A DNA stretch of 64,000 nt from Macrostomum hystrix (taxonomy: Eukaryota; Platyhelminthes; Macrostomidae), in assembly GCA_950097015.1 (NCBI GenBank), contig CATNEN010000038.1:14626001-14690000 (forward strand). The letters run 5' to 3'. Positions 14,101 through 22,000 of the stretch are shown here, in pieces. Numbering within the stretch: the stretch's first letter is position 1; every line of letters starts with the position of its first letter. The notes beneath the pieces are model-generated. The model was not told the DNA's origin, did no database searches, and was given only the letters and a program-made list of their open reading frames with translations. The position numbers and the translations under genes are program-made.

Positions 14101-17100
14101 AACTGAAAACTCCCCAATCTTCAGTGAACTGAAAACTCCCCAATCTTCAGTGAACTGACAACTCCCCAATCTTCAGTGAACTGACAACTCCCCAATCTTC
14201 TGTGAACTGACATCTCCCCAATCTTCAGTGAACTGAAAACTCCCCAATCTTCAGTGAACTGACAACTCCCCAATCTTCAGTGAACTGAAAACTCCCCAAT
14301 CTTCAGTGAACTGACATCTCCCCAATCTTCAGTGAACTGACATCTCCCCAATCTTCAGTGAGCTGACATCTCCCCAATCTTCAGTGAACTGACATCTCCC
14401 CAATCTTCAGTGAGCTGACATCTCCCCAATCTTCAGTGAACTGACATCTCCCCAATCTTCAGTGAGCTGACAACTCCCCAATCTTCAGTGAACTGACATC
14501 TCCCCAATCTTCAGTGAGCTGACAACTCCCCAATCTTCAGTGAGCTGACATCTCCCCAATCTTCAGTGAACTGACATCTCCCCAATCTAAAATTGTTGCA
14601 TTTGGTTTTGCTTCAGGAGGTAACTGAAGCCGAGGTCAAGCAGTCCAACGGTAAAATCCATCAAAGTCACCCTGATACGCAAGATATGGACAAGCAGGAA
14701 GGCTTGGTAAGCTCCGTGTTTTGTTCACTTACAGTTTCTAAAGCCTTGCAATAATTGTTTTAATCAGCTTAAATATACACATCGCCAAGCTAAATTTATC
14801 GTATTTAATATGCTCAGTGTTTTGCTAATTGCTTGTTTGCTTACTGTTGCAATCACTTACAAGCTTTCTTTTCAAAAACGTTTCTTCGTTTTTATCCAGT
14901 TTTCAAAATTTTAATCAAGTATAATTTAAAAATAATTATGCACAGCTGCCATACTAAAATCGAGACAGAAGTTAAAAATATGAAGTTCAAAAAACTTTAT
15001 AATAATTTTCCTTGTCAATCAAACCTTCCAGAATTGACTAGAACGGATTGACCGAAAGGTCGGGGGTTCGATTCCAGACTCCATTGGAAAAATTTGTGTC
15101 CCTTAGCGAGACATTTTAAATTTTCATTACTTTAGTGGGGTAATTTTAGTGAGGGTGGGTGTGGCGAACCCCCAGTCCATGGACTGAACAGCCGTACGCA
15201 GATGCGCGGCACAATAGCTGCGGCTGTAGCTGTCGGTTGCACTTCATGTCCACTTAGGCCAGGCGTAATATTATTTACGGAACGGGACATACCAGACAGT
15301 TTCCGACTGGTTTTAAACTTGTTCTAGTTTGAATCTGTCTAGAATCAAATTGAATAGCTGCATGGATCTAGTTGGACCGATCGCGCTGAATATCGGAGTG
15401 AAAATCTCGAGAATCGCATAAATATACGCATTTTTCTAATGACACCGAATGCAGCTAGGAATGAAAGTGCGTCCGATTCAACTCCCTAAACCTCTCTGAC
15501 AGGGGGGATGAAACCCATTGCACGAAGACACTTTAGACTGACTTTCGGAAATTAGTTCAGCCGTGGATCATAACGCTTTCACTTACCTTCGTACGAACTT
15601 TGACTGGCCCCAACCACCCTCTGACCCCCCTCCGGAGCTGTTCATGGGACGGCAGCAGCAAACAGCAACCAACACACAAAACACTCCCCTATGTGTGTGT
15701 GTGTGTATTCCAGCTAGTGCTGATGCACTTTTATCTGCACAGTCTCCCCTTTGCACAGTAGGCAGAAACAAAACCGTGTTGGAAACATTACAATGGGTGG
15801 CTGGGATTCTGTACAGCTGAATCCCAAACGGAACTATATAAATCCTGTAAATGAAGACTTACCAGTGCCGGTAGGGCCCAAGCTGCAGAATGTTGTCGCT
15901 AATCAAAGGCATTGGCAACGTACTGGGACTTCGGCGACCGTCCTCAGCAGCAGCCGCGTCTTCTCCTGGGCCGGCAAGAAGTTCAACTAGACAGCAGCAG
16001 AAGACATCGATTAAAACTCGTAGACCCATCAGCGAAGCATCGCGAACAGAGCAGCAGCAATCGAAATCTGTCAGATTCAGCGGTCAGCTGACTGACGATG
16101 GCACCGAAGCTCAGCCTCTAGTGAGAGTATCCGCCGAAGCTACTCAAACTTTCACAGTCGCTGTCGAAGACTATGACAACCTGGAGCAGGCCGCACAAGT
16201 CGGAGCTGTCAGCGATGATCCCGACAAAGACTCTTCTCCCGCGCCACGTCTGACCTCCGAGCTGTCGATGACCAACTGCTCTGACTGCTGTGAGCACAAC
16301 GAAGAGTCACTCAACGCTACAGACTTCTCCGAGCAGATAAATTCTGAGCAGTATCCATCGCTTGAGCTGAGCAACCAGCTCGGCGTGCGTCACGTGACTT
16401 CAAACTTCGACCGGCTGCCGTACCAGGGCGCGCACTGGCTGATGCAGCAGCAGCTGATGGATGAAGAGCAACGCCTGCAAGATCTGAGACAGCTGCAGGA
16501 GGAGCAAAAGGAGGAGGAGCTCAGGATCTACATGGAGGAGCTGGGCGCGAATGAGCAGCAGTTGAGCAGTGTCGTCCGAGATAACGAACCGTCTTGCCAG
16601 ATGGTGCGGTCAATTCCGGTTCAACTCTCCGTCACCCGTGAGCATCTGTCTGAGTCGTATGACAATGAAACGTCGGCTGCTAACGATGCTGCTCACGAAG
16701 GTCATAAAAACAAATCGGAAAACTCGATAGAAGACAGTGCTGCTAAGACTTTAGAGCAAGCTCCTATGGACAATTCTGTCAGCGGCTTCACAGATGAACA
16801 GAAAATGGTAAGTGCTAAAAGAAACTCATAGTACACATCGGTTCTAAATTCTGTTCTTCTGGTCTGTATTGATTAAAATGCAACCTTATAGTCCTATGGT
16901 TAGAGCTTTAGATCTATGACCGAGTTTCTATTCTACTCCATCAATTACTGACCTATACAGGTTATTGCAGGCCACATTAAATTGGGGCGCAGCCGCGGAG
17001 AGAAGGCTTGGGGGCTTGTCCTGCAATTTTCGCCCTTGAGGGCCAACCTCCAAGGCACAGTGAGAGTGTACACTGCCTGACGATGAGAAAGTCAGGGCAG

Positions 17101-17864
17101 ATGTACACACCTGTGTGAGCGTGTGCCTGCGTACAGTATCTGTGCGTGTGCTCAGTAGTCAGTGAAATGGGCAGAATTGCCTCCTCGCTGGCTGCTGATC
17201 GTTTGTCTCCAAATGATGTGCCAGTGTCTACAATGTTGTTCAAAGCAGAATCCAATCTATATACTTGAGATGTACTTGAACTTTGCAACATTTCAGGAAG
17301 CCGCAATCACAATACAGGCGCATTTGAAGGGCTTCCTAACTAGAAAGACTGTTAACAGTGGCTGCCAACGAAACCAGTGTGACGTGCATGTAAGTTTTCA
17401 GTGGCAAGCAATGAACAGTAGATAAACCACACTATTTTCCCCCAGGCAAAAGACCGTTGGGTAATTTCAAACATTGCCTTTTTACTGTTCAGGTCAGCTA
17501 TTAGCGCATAAAACATTATGAGCTAGCTTGTAGTTCAGGTCCGATGATAAGCAGACACTCCGGTAGAGAATGTGGGAGTTTTGAATCCGATCGTGAATTA
17601 ACAGTTTAAATTTTCCGCTATCAATTGCAGATGATGGACCTTGCGTCCCGAGCCAAGCAGCAACGGTTAAATAGCAGCGACAATAGTAAAGAATTTGAGC
17701 ACCGTTGCTCAACGCATCAGGCGTTGGGAGTCATTCAATTGAGCGACTCATTCTACGATCTGTGCTCATGCTGCTGCCGAGATCAGTCTGAGATTTCGTG
17801 TGAAAAATCAACAGAGTTAGTGAGTGCTGTCAATGAGACCCCTAAGAGAATTTTAATAGTATGA
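1973..17864 (+). CDS. Sperm-protein-17/CABYR-like protein (RIIa domain plus IQ motif), spliced
   Basis: Proposed coding exons are 1973-2194, 14617-14706, 17297-17389 and 17631-17864; an exon at 15890-16807 appears to serve an alternative start. The first exon encodes an RIIa dimerisation/anchoring domain at residues 25-63, with RIPKGFQALLEGFARE followed by AYFDR. This matches the start of Sp17, CABYR and ropporin, proteins that dock on A-kinase anchoring proteins in sperm flagella and cilia. The 17297 exon encodes ITIQAHLKGFLTRK, an IQ calmodulin-binding motif. RIIa first and IQ last is the order found in Sp17. Joining phases are all 0. The first donor is uncertain: the phase-compatible GTGTAAG at 2195 is weak, while the strong GTAAGA at 2197 would need an unseen intermediate exon. 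Family assignment is good; exact transcript structure is inference. Confidence 0.7.
2434..2665 (+). mobile_element. SINE family A copy, 5'-truncated
   Basis: The sequence from GGCGCAGCCGCC through CAAGGCACAGTGA, CTGACGATGAGAAAGTC and the GT-rich CCTGTGTGAGCGTGTG stretch to CTGGCTGCGGGTCTAGTGTC matches the body of the complete element at 46151-46501. The tRNA-like head is missing. It lies in intron 1 of the RIIa gene. Its open frame at 2343-2531 is incidental. Confidence 0.85.
2666..3489. other. Intronic stretch with a short CCAG/CAGA tract
   Basis: No convincing exon. A simple run of CAGC/CAGA tetramers occurs at about 2911-2945. A 107-codon frame at 2967-3290 has no recognisable domain and ends amid ATTAGTCA-like repeats, so I do not call it a gene. 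From 3288 onward, degenerate ATTAGTCA repeats grade into the next array. Confidence 0.5.
3490..4078. repeat. 19-bp G-rich minisatellite
   Basis: About 31 head-to-tail copies of a 19-bp unit, TAATTAGTCAAATGGGGGG, with variants GGATAATT, GGGAACAATT and AGTAAAAT. Every unit carries a run of four to six G on the plus strand. Runs spaced about 14 bases apart could form G-quadruplexes with long loops. Degenerate ancestors of the unit are visible from about 3290. The array lies in intron 1 of the RIIa gene. Confidence 0.95.
4079..5156. other. Unique intronic sequence, nothing recognised
   Basis: No exon, RNA gene or mobile element could be identified here. The sequence is moderately AT-rich, has no long open frame, and separates the 19-bp G-rich array from a SINE. 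Confidence 0.4.
5169..5400 (-). mobile_element. SINE family A copy with target-site duplication, 5'-truncated
   Basis: In reverse orientation the element begins with an (ATA)n tail at 5169-5180, then CTGCGGGCAGTGGCACAT, the GACTCCTGAGCACAC segment and CTTTCTCATCGTCAGGCAGTG. It stops in the middle of the body. It is bracketed by a perfect 12-bp direct repeat, TAATCGATAGCA, at 5157-5168 and 5401-5412. Truncation at the 5' end, a simple-repeat 3' tail and a target-site duplication together indicate LINE-mediated insertion. Confidence 0.92.
5413..6787. other. Intronic sequence without a recognised gene
   Basis: Small overlapping plus frames at 6077-6567 (up to 109 codons) carry no recognisable domain and no clear splice context. 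I see no RNA gene. A CACATCC/CTCACAC-rich segment after 6715 leads into the next array. Confidence 0.4.
6788..7510. repeat. 15-bp pyrimidine-rich minisatellite
   Basis: About 48 copies of the 15-bp unit CTCTCTATTCTCACC, with variants TCGCCC, TTTTCTC and TCTAATC. Because 15 is a multiple of three and the unit lacks stops, it creates a 288-codon plus frame (LSILT repeats) and a 252-codon minus frame (VRIER repeats). Neither has a start context or flanking exon, so I treat both as artefacts. Confidence 0.95.
7511..7915. other. Spacer between two arrays
   Basis: About 400 bp of unique intronic sequence. It holds degenerate CTCTGT/CTCT repeats at the left edge and TGAACTG-like sequence near 7890-7930 that foreshadows the next array. 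No gene is seen. Confidence 0.4.
7918..9650. repeat. 26-bp minisatellite, array 1
   Basis: About 66 copies of a 26-bp unit that begins GTGAACTGAC, continues with AACTCC or ATCTCC, and ends CCCAATCTTCA. A two-state A/T difference (acAactcc versus acAtctcc) alternates in a higher-order pattern across the array. On the plus strand each unit contains a branch-site-like CTGAC followed by a pyrimidine-rich stretch and CTTCAG, resembling a 3' splice site. The same monomer forms a second array at 13667-14587 in the same orientation and the same intron. Confidence 0.97.
9651..10892. other. Intronic sequence between arrays, nothing recognised
   Basis: About 1.2 kb of unique sequence with no credible exon. 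The short minus frames at 9667-9858, 9907-10110 and 10265-10447 have no recognisable domain. A TTGATTGATAC edge leads into the next array. Confidence 0.4.
10893..13268. repeat. 19-bp minisatellite, about 125 copies
   Basis: The longest array in the window. The 19-bp unit is AGATACACGAGAAGTAGAT, with sub-blocks using CACGGGAAG, CACGGGAGG, AGACGAGAAG and ATATATACA variants. The 11.5 and 11.75 kb blocks, and the 12.63-12.80 kb block, contain duplicated multi-unit segments, showing higher-order expansion. Stop-free minus frames of 869, 627 and 527 codons (YLLLVYLSTSRVSIYFSC-like) follow from 19 units of 19 bp sampling all three phases. I do not consider them coding. Confidence 0.97.
13269..13666. 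other. Spacer between the 19-bp and second 26-bp arrays
   Basis: About 400 bp of unique intronic sequence, with no open frame or RNA gene recognised. Confidence 0.4.
13667..14587. repeat. 26-bp minisatellite, array 2
   Basis: About 35 copies of the same 26-bp monomer as at 7918-9650, in the same orientation, but with a different mix of variants: GAAAACTCC is common here, and GAGCTGACATC appears in the last ten units. The array ends only 29 bp before the coding exon that starts at 14617, so the last units lie inside the region where the branch site and pyrimidine tract of that exon should be. Confidence 0.96.
14617..14706 (+). CDS. Internal exon of Sp17-like gene
   Basis: A 30-codon exon (EVTEAEVKQ... 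DKQEGL) preceded by TTTTGCTTCAG and followed by GTAAGC. Only this frame is open, and both borders are phase 0. The peptide is acidic and of low complexity, as is usual between the RIIa and IQ parts of Sp17-type proteins. It cannot join the ATG exon at 15890 in frame through any visible acceptor, so I join it to the IQ exon at 17297. Confidence 0.6.
15040..15260 (+). mobile_element. SINE family B copy
   Basis: It contains an RNA-polymerase-III B-box (GGGTTCGATTCC) at about 15063, then CTCCATTGGAAAAATTTGTG, GGGTGGGTGTGGCG and the signature CCAGTCCATGGACTGAACAG near 15172-15192. The same blocks occur in the same order in the complete copy at 21733-21988. Its left end is degraded and no target duplication is evident. 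Confidence 0.75.
15261..15889 (+). promoter_or_regulatory. Possible promoter/5' leader of the alternative transcript
   Basis: Between the SINE and the ATG at 15890 there is a TATA-like CTATATAAAT at about 15833-15842, some 50 bp upstream of the start codon, and a GT run near 15690-15706. No in-frame 3' splice site joins the exon at 14617 to the 15890 exon, which supports a separate transcription start. This is inference; the small frames at 15563-15990 are not credible genes. Confidence 0.35.
15890..16807 (+). CDS. Alternative first exon: Gln/Glu-rich coiled-coil segment feeding the IQ exon
   Basis: A 306-codon exon starts with ATG at 15890 (MLSLIKGIGNVLGLRRPSS) and ends at a strong donor GTAAGT in phase 0, compatible with the IQ exon at 17297. 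The first 15 residues are amphipathic and hydrophobic. The middle is Ser/Glu-rich. Residues about 180-225 (ALQQ-type, including LMDEEQRLQDLRQLQEEQKE) should form a coiled coil. Codon use and lack of repeats make it look genuinely coding. It could instead be a separate small gene sharing its 3' exons. I recognise no named family for this exon. Confidence 0.7.
16970..17235 (+). mobile_element. SINE family A copy in the intron before the IQ exon
   Basis: It runs from GGCCACATTAAATTGGGGCG through GGCTTGGGGGCTTGTC, CACTGCCTGACGATGAG and GCTGGCTGCTG to CCAAATGATGTGCCAGTGTC. It is the body plus most of the 3' part of the element at 46151-46501. It ends about 60 bp before the 3' splice site of the IQ exon. 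No clear target duplication was found. Confidence 0.85.
17297..17389 (+). CDS. IQ-motif exon of Sp17-like gene
   Basis: A 31-codon exon with a TTTCAG acceptor and GTAAGT donor, phase 0 on both sides. It encodes EAAITIQAHLKGFLTRK, a calmodulin-binding IQ motif with the isoleucine-glutamine pair, G at position 8 and the closing basic residues. The usual Arg before that Gly is Lys. Sp17 carries its IQ motif in the same C-terminal place. Confidence 0.75.
17631..17864 (+). CDS. Terminal exon of Sp17-like gene
   Basis: A 77-codon exon after ATTGCAG, phase 0, ending in TGA at 17862-17864. The encoded tail is Ser-rich with a cysteine cluster (YDLCSCCCRD) near the middle. No known domain is apparent. 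The 65-bp tandem array starts 6 bases after the stop codon and would therefore lie in the 3' untranslated region. Confidence 0.65.
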   Translation: MMDLASRAKQQRLNSSDNSKEFEHRCSTHQALGVIQLSDSFYDLCSCCCRDQSEISCEKSTELVSAVNETPKRILIV

Positions 17865-17870
17865 AACTCT

Positions 17871-19330
17871 AATCGTTGTTAAGAGTCGTAAATACGTCCA
17901 GAAGTTAAGGAACTGGGTCTAAGACTTTAAATGGTCCGAAGCTTCAATCGTTGTTAAGACGTCCAGAAGTTAAGGAACTGGGTCTAAGACTTTAAATGGT
18001 CCGAAGCTTCAATCGTTGTTAAGACGTCCAGAAGTTAAGGAACTGGGTCTAAGACTTTAAATGGTCCGAAGCTTCAATCGTTGTTAAGACGTCCAGAAGT
18101 TAAGGAACTGGGTCTAAGACTTTAAATGGTCCGAAGCTTCAATCGTTGTTAAGACGTCCAGAAGTTAAGGAACTGGGTCTAAGACTTTAAATGGTCCGAA
18201 GCTTCAATCGTTGTTAAGACGTCCAGAAGTTAAGGAACTGGGTCTAAGACTTTAAATGGTCCGAAGCTTCAATCGTTGTTAAGACGTCCAGAAGTTAAGG
18301 AGCTGGGTCTAAGACTTTAAATGGTCCGAAGCTTCAATCGTTGTTAAGACGTCCAGAAGTTAAGGAACTGGGTTTAAGACTTTAAATGGTCCGAAGCTTC
18401 AATCGTTGTTAAGACGTCCAGAAGTTAAGGAACTGGGTCTAAGACTTTAAATGGTCTGAAGCTTCAATCGTTGTTAAGACGTCCAGAAGTTAAGGAACTG
18501 GGTCTAAGACTTTAAATGGTCCGAAGCTTCAATCGTTGTTAAGACGTCCAGAAGTTAAGGAACTGGGTCTAAGACTTTAAATGGTCTGAAGCTTCAATCG
18601 TTGTTAAGACGTCCAGAAGTTAAGGAACTGGGTCTAAGACTTTAAATGGTCTGAAGCTTCAATCGTTGTTAAGACGTCCAGAAGTTAAGGAACTGGGTCT
18701 AAGACTTTAAATGGTCCGAAGCTTCAATCGTTGTTAAGACGTCCAGAAGTTAAGGAACTGGGTCTAAGACTTTAAATGGTCTGAAGCTTCAATCGTTGTT
18801 AAGACGTCCAGAAGTTAAGGAACTGGGTCTAAGACTTTAAATGGTCTGAAGCTTCAATCGTTGTTAAGACGTCCAGAAGTTAAGGAACTGGGTCTAAGAC
18901 TTTAAATGGTCTGAAGCTTCAATCGTTGTTAAGACGTCCAGAAGTTAAGGAGCTGGGTTTAAGACTTTAAATGGTCCGAAGCTTCAATCGTTGTTAAGAC
19001 GTCCAGAAGTTAAGGAACTGGGTCTAAGACTTTAAATGGTCTGAAGCTTCAATCGTTGTTAAGACGTCCAGAAGTTAAGGAACTGGGTCTAAGACTTTAA
19101 ATGGTCCGAAGCTTCAATCGTTGTTAAGACGTCCAGAAGTTAAGGAACTGGGTTTAAGACTTTAAATGGTCCGAAGCTTCAATCGTTGTTAAGACGTCCA
19201 GAAGTTAAGGAACTGGGTCTAAGACTTTAAATGGTCCGAAGCTTCAATCGTTGTTAAGACGTCCAGAAGTTAAGGAACTGGGTCTAAGACTTTAAATGGT
19301 CCGAAGCTTCAATCGTTGTTAAGAGTCGTA
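17871..19330. repeat. 65-bp tandem array immediately after a stop codon
   Basis: About 22 very uniform copies of a 65-bp unit that starts AATCGTTGTTAAGACGTCC and ends GGTCCGAAGCTTC (or GGTCTGAAGCTTC). Both outer edges carry the variant AATCGTTGTTAAGAGTCGTA, at 17871-17890 and 19311-19330, where inner units read AAGACG. This arrangement is what is expected when a unique segment expands by duplication between its own ends. Low divergence implies recent expansion or homogenisation. Confidence 0.97.
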
Positions 19331-20624
19331 CAAAAATTAAATAAGTCTAGAAGTTTCGACGATGCTGACTCGGACGGCTTTGAAAATTCGTTCATCGTTG
19401 AGTCGAAAATTTTGATCCATTGATAGAATTTCACGAAAATCGGTAATTCGGTTTGGGATCTATCGTGAAGTAGGCAGTGGGTATTTGAAATATCCCAAGG
19501 TCTTTCCCGAAGGGGGGAATAGCGTGATCTTTCTACTGTTAAACTACTCATGCGCTCTGATCGCTACTGCTGTCAAGTAGCATGTCCATCCAGCTCATGC
19601 TCTTCAGTATACTGTAATTAAATCAGTATTAATTATAATTTTGAGTGCTAAACTTTACAAAAAGACTGGAATTATGTGGGGTCCCATGGATCTTCTGCAT
19701 AATGCATGTCCTGCAGGACCAAAATTATCCCAGTCTAGATCAGCCAAGCTCATAGGCGTAGCAGCCTAATATGCTGGTCAAAATGTGATTAGCCGATAAT
19801 AATCCTCTGAACAGGAAGGACTTTGCAGAGGAATAAACTATAGGAAATTAAGATTGACGCGCATGCGATGAAGCAGTTGTTGAAACACCTGAGGCCCGAG
19901 TAGCTCTGTGTAGGTTGCGAGCGACTTCCAAAGCTTACAAGTCCAGGATCTCATCACTAATTACTGAGCAGCCATCTCCCATCCTTTCCCATTTCTCATA
20001 CACATTATAATTAGCCGAGTAAATGGCTTGGGGCCGAGATGGCAATATTGTGAGTGTAGGACTGAATGGGAGATCCGGCTCGGTACAGGTCCCTTGTGAC
20101 CTGCAAAGTAGATGATTATTATAACATTATATATACTATTGCCAGCCTTCATTACGCACGCATTTCTTGACAAGGTTGACAATCTGCTTAGAGAAATCCG
20201 GGTAGATTTGCAAATTGACCAGCTTTAATTGTCGTGAAAGCCGGCAATGCATAAAGAAGAATTAGAATTTTCGTCCTTTGTACTGCGAGAGTGTGACCGT
20301 TGTTTTAATTATAGTGAAATTGCGACAGACCTGACAACGTGACTGTGCCAGCTTTTCTGCCGCCTCTCGTGTTGGAAAATTGAATTTTCGAACAGCAGTG
20401 CAGAAAAACACTCCAACTAGTATTATATTATGCTAATGCTTAATTTGCATATACAGTAATCGCAGTTTCAACTGGGTACTGCCGACAACGCAAAGCTTCT
20501 ATTTTTTTATAGTAACATGTTTTTTAAAATAGAAACTGCTGCCAAGAGGGTTTTCCTATATTCCAGAAGTATAATTCTGGATTTGAGAGGAATCGAAATT
20601 AAAATCGATGCATTGCTAGCTGGA
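19331..20624. other. Intergenic sequence, nothing coding recognised
   Basis: Unique sequence following the 65-bp array. An AATAAA at about 19832 could serve as a polyadenylation signal for the upstream gene. The short minus frames at 19309-19551 and 19961-20182 show no domain. Confidence 0.35.
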
Positions 20625-20706
20625 GAATGTTTGGTGAGAATAGACCCACATACAGCGAGGAGGCAGCTCAGCTCATTCCGCTGACTCCTGAGAACATACA
20701 CTGCGT
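20625..20706 (-). mobile_element. SINE family A fragment
   Basis: A short reverse-orientation piece, GGTGAGAATAGACCCACATA to CTGACTCCTGAGAACATACA, corresponding to the 3' third of the family A body and diverged from the others. Confidence 0.65.
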
Positions 20707-20819
20707 ATGTTCTCAATTTCAGCAGCGTGTTGGGCGCGTTACTCGTTACTAGTTACCGATTTGGTAAAGATCGTTACTTTATTTGCGAATTTTGCAAGTT
20801 TAGTCAAATTTAAATAATG

Positions 20820-21003
20820 AATTATTGATATAAATTATTATATTAATATAATATATATATAATATATAATATAATATATATAAAATTAATATATTATATA
20901 TATATATATATATTATATATTATATTATAATATATAATATTATATTATATTATATTATATATAATTATAATTAATTATATTAATTATATTAATTAATATA
21001 ATG
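20820..21003. repeat. AT-dinucleotide-rich low-complexity tract
   Basis: A stretch made only of A and T apart from a few edge bases, mostly ATAT/TATATT runs capable of cruciform formation. No coding content. Confidence 0.9.
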
Positions 21004-21720
21004 AATTATATCTTTCGATTTCTTGAGTTGCAAACTACAAACTTTGAGAAATATTTTTTGGTCAATCCATAGACTGACTAATAGTCCGTTACTTTACTCT
21101 GACGACAATAGTATATTATCATCACTCATCAGTATTATCAGTCTAATATAAAATCTTTATGTGATCTCATAGCTAAAGAATAAACAAAGCTACGCGTATT
21201 TATAACAAAAAATAGAAGACTCATGGTAAAAATGTAAAAAACGGAAAGTAACGATTAAAAGTAACGAATGTTACATTTTTTGTATTTTTTCGTTACTAAA
21301 TGGTCAGTAACGATCGCTACTCCACATCGCCGTTACTTTTTTGTTAACGCGCCAAACACTGTCACTTTGCCTTTGGTGTTCGCTCTAAACCCCATTTTTG
21401 CGATAATAAAAATCCTATTATTAATCCCGATAGTTAAACTTTTCAGCAGGATTAGCCAAAGAAATAACTGTGAAGAAAGATAACAAATCTATGGTGTACT
21501 TTTCCTAAATATCTGCCCATAGAGTACAGCCTCCTAATGGCGACTAGGGAATCGGGTTGCAATTTGATTGATGACTTTTTTACGATGCGATAAAACAGGG
21601 CCATTGTGAAGAGTTGGGAATTATTAGCGCCGGGTGACTTGTGTGTTTGAGTTAACCGAAAAAATAAATTTGATAGTTAGGTTAAAGATTTTCTTTTGAT
21701 GTCTCGTAGCTGTAGTTCGT
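21004..21720. other. AT-rich intergenic sequence
   Basis: It contains several GTTACTTT/CGTTACT motifs in both orientations (about 20735-20780 and 21245-21345) flanking the AT tract. That suggests the ends of a decayed palindromic mobile element, but I cannot define termini. No gene is recognised. Confidence 0.35.
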
Positions 21721-21732
21721 TTTTGCAATCCA

Positions 21733-21988
21733 GTTAAAATTAGTTGTTAGTAGTTGGGATTTCACTCCGACGTGGTCAGGGCGTCGGACTCATGACTTGA
21801 CGGTCGGTAGTTCGATTCCTGCCTCCACTGGAACAATTTGTGTCCTTTAGAAAAACACTTTAAACACTCTGCATTGCTTCAGTTCACCCAGCTGTTAAAT
21901 TGGTATCAGGTAAAACGAGGGTGGGTGTGGCGTCCCCCAGTCCATGGACTGAACAGCCGTACATCTGATGTACATCTGGCCCAATTTA
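21733..21988 (+). mobile_element. SINE family B, complete copy with target duplication
   Basis: A tRNA-like head with an A-box (TGGTCAGGGCG at about 21773) and B-box (GTAGTTCGATTCC at about 21809), then the family body ending CCAGTCCATGGACTGAACAG. A perfect 12-bp direct repeat, TTTTGCAATCCA, flanks it at 21721-21732 and 21989-22000. The element is 256 bp. It lies between genes 1 and 2. Confidence 0.9.
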
Positions 21989-22000
21989 TTTTGCAATCCA

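Noticed and set aside
17871-19330. CRISPR or rDNA-type spacer repeat
   Set aside because: The whole 65-bp unit is repeated with no variable spacers, and no rRNA sequence lies nearby.
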